Shown: positions 55,855 through 64,000 of the stretch, in pieces
How positions within the stretch are numbered: the stretch's first letter is position 1
Layout: every line of letters begins with the position of its first letter
Origin: Selaginella moellendorffii
Taxonomy: Eukaryota; Streptophyta; Lycopodiopsida; Selaginellales; Selaginellaceae
NCBI RefSeq assembly: GCF_000143415.4
Contig: NW_003314348.1
Location: 687,253-751,252, forward strand
Direction: 5' to 3'
DNA: 64,000 nt
Notes under the pieces: model-generated
Seen by the model: only the letters and a program-made list of their open reading frames with translations
What the model was told of the DNA's origin: nothing
Database searches by the model: none
Position numbers and translations under genes: made by a program

Positions 55855-57325
55855 TTACTTTTCGAGCTTGAAATCCATGTCTACGTACAAACCATCTTCG
55901 CTGCGCGAAAATCTCGTCGTGCGCCGGAAGAAATCCAAGTCTAACTTCATCACTGTTTCTTCGTCGTCGTCTTCTTCGTCACCACCGAGCGATCTCGTCA
56001 GTAGCGCTCGCAGCTCCTCGATCTTCGAATCGCCCTTGGCGGCTCTCCGGCACTCGAGAGCCAGGACCGCGATCTCTTTGGCGGTTTTGAGCGGCCAGCC
56101 GGCGGCCGGATCGAGCAAAGCTTCCAGCTTGTCCTGCCGCAGCGCGTCCTGGAACCTCTCGGCCAAGCTGCTCGGCGATGGCCGCCTCGCCAGCAGCTGG
56201 AGGAGGAGCAATCCAAACGAGGATATGTTCCTGGATGTCTTCTCCAGGGGCTGGACTATCTCGTGTCCCTCGTAAGCTAGAACCTTGTGGAGATGTTTAC
56301 CTCGGAGAAGAATGCTACTCGCTGTCACCTCGTCGTGCTCTAACGCGCTTGATGCCACGGCACTGGAGATCTCCAGGGCGATTTGTGTGATGTCTCGCCA
56401 GCGTAGAATGTTTGCACTCTTGCCGTCTAGCCAGTCCTCCAGACCGACAATTGTGTCGTCTTCTTGAGGTTCGTCATCCTGGGCCACAATACATTAGTAT
56501 ATGGTGAAAATAGTTAGAACAAACCACAGGCTTGGAATGGTTAATCGAAAACAAGCTGCTCTGTGAGGATGATTTGCTAAGGCGAGGACTGCAGCTGCTA
56601 CTGTCGTCGATATCGCCTGAAACTCCTCACAATTTTTAAAGAATTCAACACGAAAATAACCAAGAACTTACCGAAGTGTGAAACAATGTGCACTGCGCAC
56701 CAGCGAGGTACGTTCTTTTTAACGTAACCTGAAGTACTAAAATGCCGGGAAAACTTCCTACAAACAAAACAATAAGAGAAACCATTACGAAAACTAAATC
56801 GCGTACCATTTCAATCCCTTCTGTGAGGGTCCGATCATAAACAACGCTCGGGCTTGAAGCTGGACAGCATGCTGGACGATAACCTTGCCTAAAGAGCCCT
56901 CAGAGCTCACAATGGATACGATTTTTACTCGAACCTGGAAATCAAAAAATAAAAAGTAGAAAATCAGCTAAATTAAGCATTCGCCAGCATTTCTCACCTT
57001 ATTCTCGAGGCAAATATGCTCTAGCTTTTTCACAGTTTCTTGGAGCCGCCGGCGCTCTTCCTCACGAGCCGACTTCACCAATCCTTGGTTGGCCATTGCA
57101 AGCGGGACTTCTCCAACTGGAAAAAAACATTGCGATTAAGTAGCTGGAATAAGATTTCTTACTGCCGCTTTTGATGGAGCGGATTGGTGGTCGAATGTAA
57201 AGGATGACAATTCCAAATTGATGGAGCCATAGCTGATAGTTTCGTAACACCCATTGCAGCAAGCCCGGTCCCTGTTCCTTCCTTTTCTCTGTCAATATTA
57301 CCAGTGCCCCCACGCTGTCAGCCAT
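55855..57325 (-). CDS. USP-domain protein with degenerate kinase C-lobe; apparent frameshift in exon 5
   Basis: Exons 57325-57163, 57116-56998, 56934-56807, 56760-56672, 56615-56528 and 56478-55855. The N-terminal half is a universal-stress-protein fold (ALVILTEKRKEQGPGLLQWV, GIVILYIRPPIRSIKSG, SGYVKKNVPRWCAVHIVS). The last exon resembles the C-lobe of PUB/USP-type receptor-like kinases (RWRDITQIALEISSAVAS, SSFGLLLLQLLARRPSP, EALLDPAAGWPLKTAKEIAV) but lacks HRD, DFG and the N-lobe, so it is at best a pseudokinase. Exon 5 needs one extra base near 56580 to read SPRLSKSSSQSSLF and stay in phase with exon 6. This is either an assembly error or inactivation; a weak alternative donor in exon 4 could bypass it. 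Confidence 0.65.
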
Positions 57326-57441
57326 AACCTACACCATTTATAATTAGCAAAGATGGAAAACCATTAAAGAAGTGAGGGCGTTATCCATACCTCTGGCATT
57401 TCCTGAGAGAGATAGCGAAATCCCCAGAGAGCTGCTTGGCG

Positions 57442-58575
57442 ATGGTGCTCGTTCATCTCTTCCTGCTTCTCTCGTTGATCGCGGTAAGCTCAGGAGCCAC
57501 CATCGTAGCACGACTCAATCCCGGTGGAACTCGAGTCTCATTGAGCGTTGGCACCCCTCCGCAAAAGCAGCTGCTAGCAGTCGATCTAAATGCCGAAACA
57601 TCCTGGCTCCCTTGCGGCAAGAACTCTTCCTTCGAACCAGGCAAGTCATCTACATTCTCCCCGCTTCCCTGTTCTTCGAATGCATGCTCCGGCCACTGCT
57701 CCACAAACAAGTGCTTGCTGCCGATATCACCGAAAACATCCGTTCCTGCGTTCCAAGAGACGCTGACTGGCTTCACGGCTCCTGCCGGTGCCAAAGGTAC
57801 CGCCATCTTCGGCTGCGCCGCCGGAAAGTCTGTGGGCGTCGCAGCTTTGAGCAAGAACAGCCTTGCTCTTCCGCTCCAGATCGCCTCCTCCTTCTCAGTC
57901 CCTCGAAAATTCGCCCTGTGCCTTTCTCCCGACTCGCCATCTTCGCTGTTCTTCGGAGATGACTCCAGTATCATCATCGGCGGGATCAACATCTCGAGCT
58001 TAGTCTCGTTCGTCCCATTCGTCAGCAATCCTGTGTTTCCATCACGCTACTACCTCGATCTCCGGACGATCCAGACCGACTTCTCGGATCTCAAGCTAGA
58101 CCCATCCCTGTTCTCCATAAATCCCAAGACCGGCATTGGAGGCCTCACCCTGAGCTCCACGAACAGGTACACGAAAGTCCCGACCCCGGTCTATGCCGCC
58201 ATCGCGCAATCCTTCAAGAAATACGCCACGGCATTCAACATTTCGATCGTCCCAGCCCAAAATCTTCCCTTCGATCTTTGCTTCAACGCGAGCGGCATGA
58301 ATTTCAACCGGCTTGGCCCTGTTTTCCCTGCGATCCAGCTCATCTTCCGGAACAACATACCCTGGAACCTGGTGGGTAGCCGGGTCATCGAATTCTTCCG
58401 CGGCAACGCAATCGGCTGCCTCGCAATCCAAAGCGCCGGCGATCCACCCGCCACATCCTCCATCGGCCTGTTCCACCAGTTCGACAATCTCCTCTACTTC
58501 GACCTCGCGCAAACGCGCTTCGGATTCGTGGATCGATCGCTACACATCCTCCGCCAGAGCTGCAAATTCTCCTAG
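57442..58575 (+). CDS. TAXi/basic-7S-globulin-like aspartic protease-fold protein, probably inactive
   Basis: Single exon, 377 residues from ATG 57442 with a clear signal peptide (MVLVHLFLLLSLIAVSSGA). The pepsin-like fold is recognisable: VSLSVGTPPQKQLLAVDLNA, SSTFSPLPCSSNACSGHCST with the Cys-rich pattern, AIFGCAAGKS, YYLDLRTIQ and the C-terminal IGLFHQFDNLLYFDLAQTRF. The first catalytic motif D-T-G/S is DLNAET and no second DTG/DSG is present, as in xylanase-inhibitor and extracellular dermal glycoprotein relatives. Expected role: apoplastic, possibly inhibiting microbial glycosidases. It is divergent from the USP gene by 116 bp. Confidence 0.9.
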   Translation: MVLVHLFLLLSLIAVSSGATIVARLNPGGTRVSLSVGTPPQKQLLAVDLNAETSWLPCGKNSSFEPGKSSTFSPLPCSSNACSGHCSTNKCLLPISPKTSVPAFQETLTGFTAPAGAKGTAIFGCAAGKSVGVAALSKNSLALPLQIASSFSVPRKFALCLSPDSPSSLFFGDDSSIIIGGINISSLVSFVPFVSNPVFPSRYYLDLRTIQTDFSDLKLDPSLFSINPKTGIGGLTLSSTNRYTKVPTPVYAAIAQSFKKYATAFNISIVPAQNLPFDLCFNASGMNFNRLGPVFPAIQLIFRNNIPWNLVGSRVIEFFRGNAIGCLAIQSAGDPPATSSIGLFHQFDNLLYFDLAQTRFGFVDRSLHILRQSCKFS

Positions 58576-58688
58576 CCCTAACAAAGCTTTGCTCTGTTTT
58601 TAGGGTTTTTGGCTAGGTTTGCTAATAAAGTGTAGTAAGTTTAGGGTTCTAGCGAGCCGCGTTCTAGGGTTTCTGCGCGCTCGCGAAG

Positions 58689-60031
58689 ATGAGGCCGATT
58701 CTCATGAAGGGCCACGAGCGCCCGCTCACGTTCCTCAAGTATAACAGGGACGGGGATCTGCTCTTCTCGTGCGCCAAGGATCACAATCCCACTGTGTGGT
58801 ACGGCCACAATGGTGAGCGGCTCGGGACTTACAGAGGCCACAATGGAGCTGTGTGGTGTTGCGATGTCTCAAGTAAGTGATCCAGAATTTAGAGGGATAA
58901 AATCGTAATTTTGGGAACAGGGCATTCGACTCGGTTGATCACTGGCTCCGCCGACCAGAGTGTCAAGCTCTGGGACGTGGAAACTGGGACTCAGCTTCAC
59001 ACCTTTAATTTCGTATCGCCTGCCAGGGCTGTGGATTTCGCCGAGGGAGACAAGCTCGCGGTGATCAGCACGGATCCCTTCATGGAGTCTGTGTCAGCCA
59101 TTCACATCAAGAGCGTAGAGTCGAGTGGCTTGCAGCGTAAGTGCTTTCCTTTCGTTTTCTCCGTTCTTCTTTGTTTTGCTTCCATAACTTATAGCACTTC
59201 TCAGAGGGATCCATCAAAACTTTCACGGGGCCAACCGGGCGAATCAACAGAGTCGTGTGGGGGCCTTTGAACAAGACGATCATCAGCGCTGGAGAGGACA
59301 CAGTGATACGTATCTGGGATGTGGAGGTATGGAAGCTATGTGACTCAAGCACCTTTGTTCCTCTTCGTTTTCCTTTCTAGACTGGCGAGGTGATCAAGAA
59401 AACCGACAAGGAGAATGGACATTCTCGTGCCATCACTTCACTCTCGCTCTCTGCGGATGGCTCCCATTTCATAACTGGCTCTCAAGACAAAACCGCGAAG
59501 GTGGTCACCCAGTGCTGTCCTCAAAGAACTCACTTTGTTTTGTGCAGCTATGGGATACCAGGACTCTCACTTTGCTCAAGACTTATTCCACTGAGAGGCC
59601 AGTGAACGCTGTCGCCATTTCTCCGCTCATGAACCATGTAAGTGCGAGCAGAGCTTCTACTTTTCCATGACCGCTGATAAATTTACGAAAGGTTGTCGTT
59701 GGAGGTGGACAAGAAGCATCCCAGGTGACAACCAGTGACCGACGGGCCGGAAAATTCGAGGCCAAGTTTTTCCACAAGGTAAACACTCCAAGTGGTTTTC
59801 TAAAGTTTAGTTCTCTTCTCTTCGTAGATCTTTTGCGACGAGATCGGTGGTGTGAGAGGGCATTTCGGTCCCATCAACGCGCTCGCATTCAACCCGGATG
59901 GAAGAAGGTAACCTCCTTTTTCACCTTGTTTTGCTTGATTTTACTCTTTATTTTGCAGTTTTTCTAGCGGTGGTGAAGATGGTTACGTTCGATTGCACCA
60001 TTTTGACCCGGATTACTACAAGTTACAGTGA
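58689..60031 (+). CDS. eIF3I: Translation initiation factor eIF3 subunit I
   Basis: Eight exons (58689-58872, 58921-59136, 59205-59326, 59381-59500, 59548-59637, 59692-59778, 59828-59907, 59959-60031) give 323 residues, the normal length. It starts [20 protein letters not shown], the invariant eIF3i N-terminus, and contains seven WD-type blades, including [35 protein letters not shown] and [30 protein letters not shown] and the terminal [20 protein letters not shown] are also family signatures. It is a core beta-propeller of the eIF3 complex on the 40S ribosome. The last exon is partly duplicated just downstream. Confidence 0.96.
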
Positions 60032-60086
60032 GATGGAAGTTTTGAGCCAGAAATGGTAATTTTTTAATTTTTCTTCTCTTTTTGCT

Positions 60087-60178
60087 TAATTTTACTCTTT
60101 ATTTCGCAGTTTTTCTAGCGACGGTAAAGATGGTTACGTTCGATTGCACCATTTTGACCCAGCTACAGTGAGCTGAAA
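60087..60178 (+). repeat. Duplicated eIF3i last exon with preceding intron end
   Basis: 60087-60170 repeats 59936-60016 (intron 3' end ACTCTTTATTT then the exon from TTTTTCTAGCG), with a few changes and loss of the DYYKLQ codons before the TGA. The acceptor CAG is preserved, so it could act as an alternative last exon giving the ending [17 protein letters not shown]. Confidence 0.8.
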
Positions 60179-60319
60179 CCTGTTGTTTTTCCTTTTCTCT
60201 TTATCCTTGTTTCTTATCATATGATCATCGATCGAAGTAGCAAATGTGTAAGGGACCTTTCTTTCTTCCTATGGCGCTGATGCGCTCAAATCCAAATATG
60301 AAGGCTGACCTTTCTAGTC

Positions 60320-62656
60320 TTACGAAGAAGATTCCTGTAACTTTGGGCTTCCAGGTTCCGAGATTTGAGGAAGCGCCGTGGCTTTGCAGATTGGACACGA
60401 GTTCTTCCGAACTAGCCACTGGCGGATGCAGTCCATATGATAGTTGTGCCCGCAATTGATAGTCCCCAACTCGACTCCTTCCTCGAATTCTTCCTGGTAG
60501 ATCAAGCGAGGCAAGATCAGAAATCGCAAAAACAAAAAGGGAAAGTACCTGACAAACACAGCACTTTACATCACTGTCCTCCGAGCTCCGAGCTAAAGCA
60601 GCCGCATACTTCGTTCTCTTCAGCTGCTGGACTATCGTGTCCTCGGATAAACCAGTCGAGACGGTTCCAATTCGATCGCCCAGAGCGAGTAGTTCCTGTA
60701 ACAGCACAATGCTAAATGCCTCCATGTTTAAAACAGTTACCTCATATGACATGTTGTCAATATCCAGCCTCCAGTCACTGTGGTCGTCGTGGAGGCCAAT
60801 GCCCCCAAACAGGAAAGTCGTAGCTTCCAGCATTATCAATTGCTGCACAATATAATCTCGTTAGCTAAACAAAAAATGCTCCAAAACTTGTAAGCACGGA
60901 CCTCGCGTGTAAGATCTTCGTCCCTTTCTACGCGCTCCAACGCTTGCAATATCTGGAAAAGAAAAAAAGAGAGAAGGAATCATCAAAAGAAAGGAAGTCG
61001 CGAACGAACCTCAGCTAATCCCCCGGCCATTAGGCGGGGACGATGGTGATCCCACTCGAGCTCCTGTGACGGTATAGCCATGAAGCCTTCACTGAGAGCC
61101 GAAAGGTCCCTTCTTCCCACGGCTAACGCTGGGTGTCTAAATGTCTGTGAGCTTTCAAACGGAGGTGGGGGTCTCATTTCTGGTGCTTCCATGAGCGAAC
61201 TCGGAACCTGTGGTGGAGACATGGTTCGTCCGTGAGTGAAAAACGCCGCACGCCCATTGTAACCGTGCAACTGCCTTGCGTCACTTATAGGAGGGTGCCG
61301 TGCGCCCAGTGTAGGCAGATAGTTTGCAACTCCACGTCGAATGGCAGGACCACGGTTGCTCCCAGTTGTGAACGTACCATTCTCTAAGCATGCCATGCTG
61401 ACACTTCTGATCCTGCTCTCCGCCTGTTCCCTTGGAGAAGCACTGGCAGTCATGCTTCTGCCGGAGCTTACTCTGGCAATCCTTCTCGACAGACCCTGTC
61501 CACCAATGCTAGAACTTCCACCGTGAAGCCTTGCTGCTCTGCTACCTCCCGAGAAAGCCATCGCGGCACCGGGATCCCGTGGGTTAGATCCACCCGAAAA
61601 TGTCAGATGACCGTGACTTGGAGCTCCATCTGGACCCGGCGAGTAGTCGAGCAGCGCATTCCTCCTGATACGAAACGAGTCAGGGCCAGGAGGAAACGTC
61701 CTCCGAACAGCTCTTGGATACACTTGTGAGGGGTGCATGCTGATGCTGCCAGCGTTGCCACTCGTGCCACTGAGCCCCGCAAAATCTGGCATCCTGGAAC
61801 TCGTGAACAGCGAGGCCCCCAGAGTCGAGTCCAGAGCATCGGATGAGAGCCTTGTTTTCTGAGGCCGGGGGCCTTCCATGAGTGCTGCAGACCTCGACGA
61901 AGATGCACCACCCGATGGAGGCGGTAGCATAAACGCTGGCCTCTGCGAGAGATCCACACCCTGGTGACCAGCCCCAACACCATCCTGGATGTGCCTCATG
62001 CTCAAGCCGTCCTGGAAGCCAGAAGCCGACGGGATGTTGCAACTCTTTCGTTTGCACGAGGAACCTCTAGAAGAACTATTACCTGTTACGGTGGCCGGAT
62101 TGTAACTTGGAGCTCCCATCTGCATGGTAGCGGCGACCGCATCCGGCTGAGCAAATGCCCCCGACGATGCTGCCTCATCCCTGCCCGGACCAACCTCCGA
62201 TCCCTCCAAGTCGAGATCGTCAAACATGTTGGAGAAGGTGGCGTTCTCTTCCAAGTTCATACAGTCGTGGAAGATGTCGATATCTCCATCCGTAACACCA
62301 CAGGGCCCCGATGCCGACATCTCCAAATTCCCACTACTCCGGTGGATTACTTGGCTCGCCCCTCGAGGACCACCCCGGCTATGGCTGACGCATCCCCCTC
62401 CTATCCGTGTGCCAGTGGCGAACGATGATCTTCCCGACCCACTATTAAATGGTAAATGATCCATGCTTGGAGGGGCCGGGAGTAACGACAGACCCGGTAT
62501 GTCCGTGTCGAAAGCACCGTCTGGATTGGAGCGCGAGCCTGCCAAGGACGAGAATTCTGAAAGCCCCAACCTGGTAGCTAAGGCTCTCCGGTCCGCCTGA
62601 GCTTCCTCGGCGCTCCTCCATCGCCCCGACATGGAATTTTGCCGCATCCTTTGCAT
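60320..62656 (-). CDS. RING-H2 E3 ubiquitin ligase (MBR1/2-like)
   Basis: Five exons (62656-61010, 60952-60902, 60842-60741, 60695-60549, 60493-60320) give 706 residues. A ~540-residue Ser/Gly-rich disordered region is followed by the conserved DWRLDIDNMSYEELLALGDR and GTVSTGLSEDTIVQQLK, then the RING-H2: CCVCQEEF, INCGHNYHMDCIRQW and CPICKA with the C3H2C3 spacing. This layout matches plant MBR/BIG-BROTHER-like ligases, some of which act on MED25. The C-terminus runs a little past the RING (ISEPGSPKLQESSS). ATG 62656 (MQRMRQNSMSGRW) is preferred; the frame is open further upstream, where a 5' untranslated exon is likely. Confidence 0.92.
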
Positions 62657-63181
62657 CACCGTCGCTCGCTCACTCGCTCGCCGCGAATCAAGACCTGGAA
62701 GTGGCAAATCCAACGAAAATATAACTGACAAATACCAGAGAGGGGAGGATTTCTCTCACCGATGGACGTGCATTGGAAGAATGCGGTGCCCGGCGCCGGA
62801 GATTTCACGCTGGATCCATGGAAATAGCGCCCGTGACAGACGCGAGACCCGAAATTCCCAAACCCCAATCCCGGCTGTGAGAGCGTGGCGCGCGATCTCT
62901 AGCACCCGGCCAGAGCCGATTCACTCGCAAGCGCTGGGGGAGCGCATCGATCCCGCCGCTCCGGGCGTCCCAGGCACCAGTGGAAACCCTACAAGGGCCA
63001 CGAACAACAAATGAAGAAACGAAGGTGACCAATGCAAGCCAGATGTTTCTAGCGGGGCCTATGACATGCTGTCAGGGGAAGTCGCGTGGAGGCCACCTGG
63101 GCGCCATGTCAGGTCATTATTCGCTGAGGTGGAATAATAATAATACAAATACTTTTATACTCTTTTTTGTAACGCCGACAT
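62657..63181. other. Intergenic region between RING gene and MKK gene
   Basis: Upstream region of the RING gene and 3' flank of the MKK gene. A short run of TAATAATAATAC lies near 63130. No additional gene recognised. Confidence 0.45.
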
Positions 63182-64000
63182 TTAAGCACCGGGCGGCAGC
63201 CTGGGAACCAGCACAGCCAAGTTGATGTCCTCGTTCTCGTATTTTTGGATGAACGGATGCTTCTACAAACCATCAGAATAAAATGTTAGATCTCGAGAAG
63301 AGCGATCGGAAAATTTTTACCAGCAACTCGGCAGCGGTCATTCGATCCTTCGGTTCCTTCTGGATGCTGCGAAAATTCATCGAAGAGAATCTAAGCTCCA
63401 AAACATCCAACTGGAAAAAAAAATTGGAGGTTTTCAAGACATACCACGCAGATATGAGCGAGCAAAACTCGGCCGAGAACATCTCTGGCGACGCAACGGG
63501 TGCTGGTTGCTCCACAATCGTCTCGAGCAGCTCGTAGAAGTTCAAGTATCCATTCTCCTGGCCCGGAGGCAAGTATGGGAACCGTCCAGTCGCGCATTCC
63601 AGCAGCGTCAAGCCCAAGCTCCAAATATCGCTCTCGAAGCCATAAGCGCCCCCACTGATCCTCTCAGGCTGCTCGAAGATTCAAGCGATGAGTTTCTGTC
63701 TCTCGAGAAACAAAGAAAGAAAACTTGAAACTTACCGACATGTAGGTGTATGTTCCAACGAAAGTGTCTCGTTGTCCCATGGAGTTTGCCAAGACGGCAC
63801 TTACACCGAAGTCTGTGATCTTCACCTCGCCTTTGTGATTCACGAGAAGGTTTGATGGCTTGATATCCCTGTGGATGATACGACGGTCAAGGTGCAAATA
63901 CACCAGACCCTTGAGCACCTGAAACAAAAAAAGAGAAAAGTTTGAAGCTCGGAGATCAAAGTATTTCGAGTTACCTGCTTGCAAATGGCTGCCAAATACG
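63182..64000 (-). CDS. MKK: MAP kinase kinase, 3' part (truncated by window end)
   Basis: Five exons visible (from the window end to 63975, 63918-63736, 63668-63445, 63366-63321, 63262-63182), all in phase. They encode the kinase from just before [20 protein letters not shown], through the catalytic loop [10 protein letters not shown] with the MKK-type serine-threonine kinase Lys, the DFG ([14 protein letters not shown]), [27 protein letters not shown] and [15 protein letters not shown], to the end VPRLPPGA. This is a dual-specificity kinase activating MAPKs, closest in layout to the MKK1/2/6 groups. The N-lobe and start lie beyond the window. Confidence 0.92.

Noticed and set aside
61603-62057. 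Minus-strand ORFs of ~125 codons
   Set aside because: Alternative-frame shadows inside exon 1 of the RING ligase gene.

Overview
This window looks like nuclear DNA of a seedless vascular plant, most probably the lycophyte Selaginella (moellendorffii type). The evidence is plant-only gene families (JAZ/TIFY, UGT, PLS-type PPR, HPAT, TAXi-like aspartic protease fold, NLR), very short GT-AG introns (mostly 45-80 nt), compact intergenic spaces, and intron-poor PPR genes beside many-exon conserved genes. The species is inferred, not proven. All exon models were read by eye; most were checked by reading frame across every junction.

Layout. 1-3.9 kb is AT-rich, gene-free and holds degenerate repeats. 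3.9-4.7 kb is a mosaic of gene fragments (JAZ-like, NLR-like, PPR-like). 4.8-9.6 kb (minus) carries a complete JAZ repressor and an NLR with a C-terminal helical-repeat region plus an acidic upstream ORF. 9.8-23.6 kb is a dense run of conserved genes: a three-RRM protein with an organelle-like N-terminus, an LC8 dynein light chain with a long N-terminal extension, an SPPL intramembrane protease, a hydroxyproline O-arabinosyltransferase, a class-IV PLP-fold protein, OSTC and a 17-exon CCDC93 homologue.

23.7-43.3 kb is a rearranged accessory block built from repeated modules: UDP-glycosyltransferase (two intact genes tail to tail, three broken copies), PPR, TraB-family gene, and a small PARP-like gene with an MGACAS N-terminus. 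The TraB/PPR/PARP-like unit is duplicated in tandem, and one broken UGT carries a ~1.9 kb repetitive insertion with a tRNA-Met-like primer-binding motif. 43.3-45.2 kb is a very AT-rich island with one small secreted-protein-like two-exon gene and a decayed second copy.

45.3-52.1 kb is the highlight: a 23-exon gene whose exons join in frame into a 1,880-residue four-domain voltage-gated cation channel of the CaV/NaV superfamily, pore residues E/E/D/D, with a C-terminal tail of about seven IQ motifs. Such channels are known from animals and algae and are generally described as absent from flowering plants. 52.3-64 kb returns to ordinary genes: an F-box protein, a small acidic protein, a USP-domain pseudokinase with an apparent frameshift, a TAXi-like protein, eIF3i with a duplicated last exon, an MBR-type RING E3 ligase, and the 3' part of a MAP kinase kinase cut by the window end.

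The genes do not form one pathway. The functional threads are signalling (JAZ, NLR, MKK, channel), secretory-pathway glycosylation (HPAT, OSTC), RNA processing (PPRs, RRM) and ubiquitination (F-box, RING).
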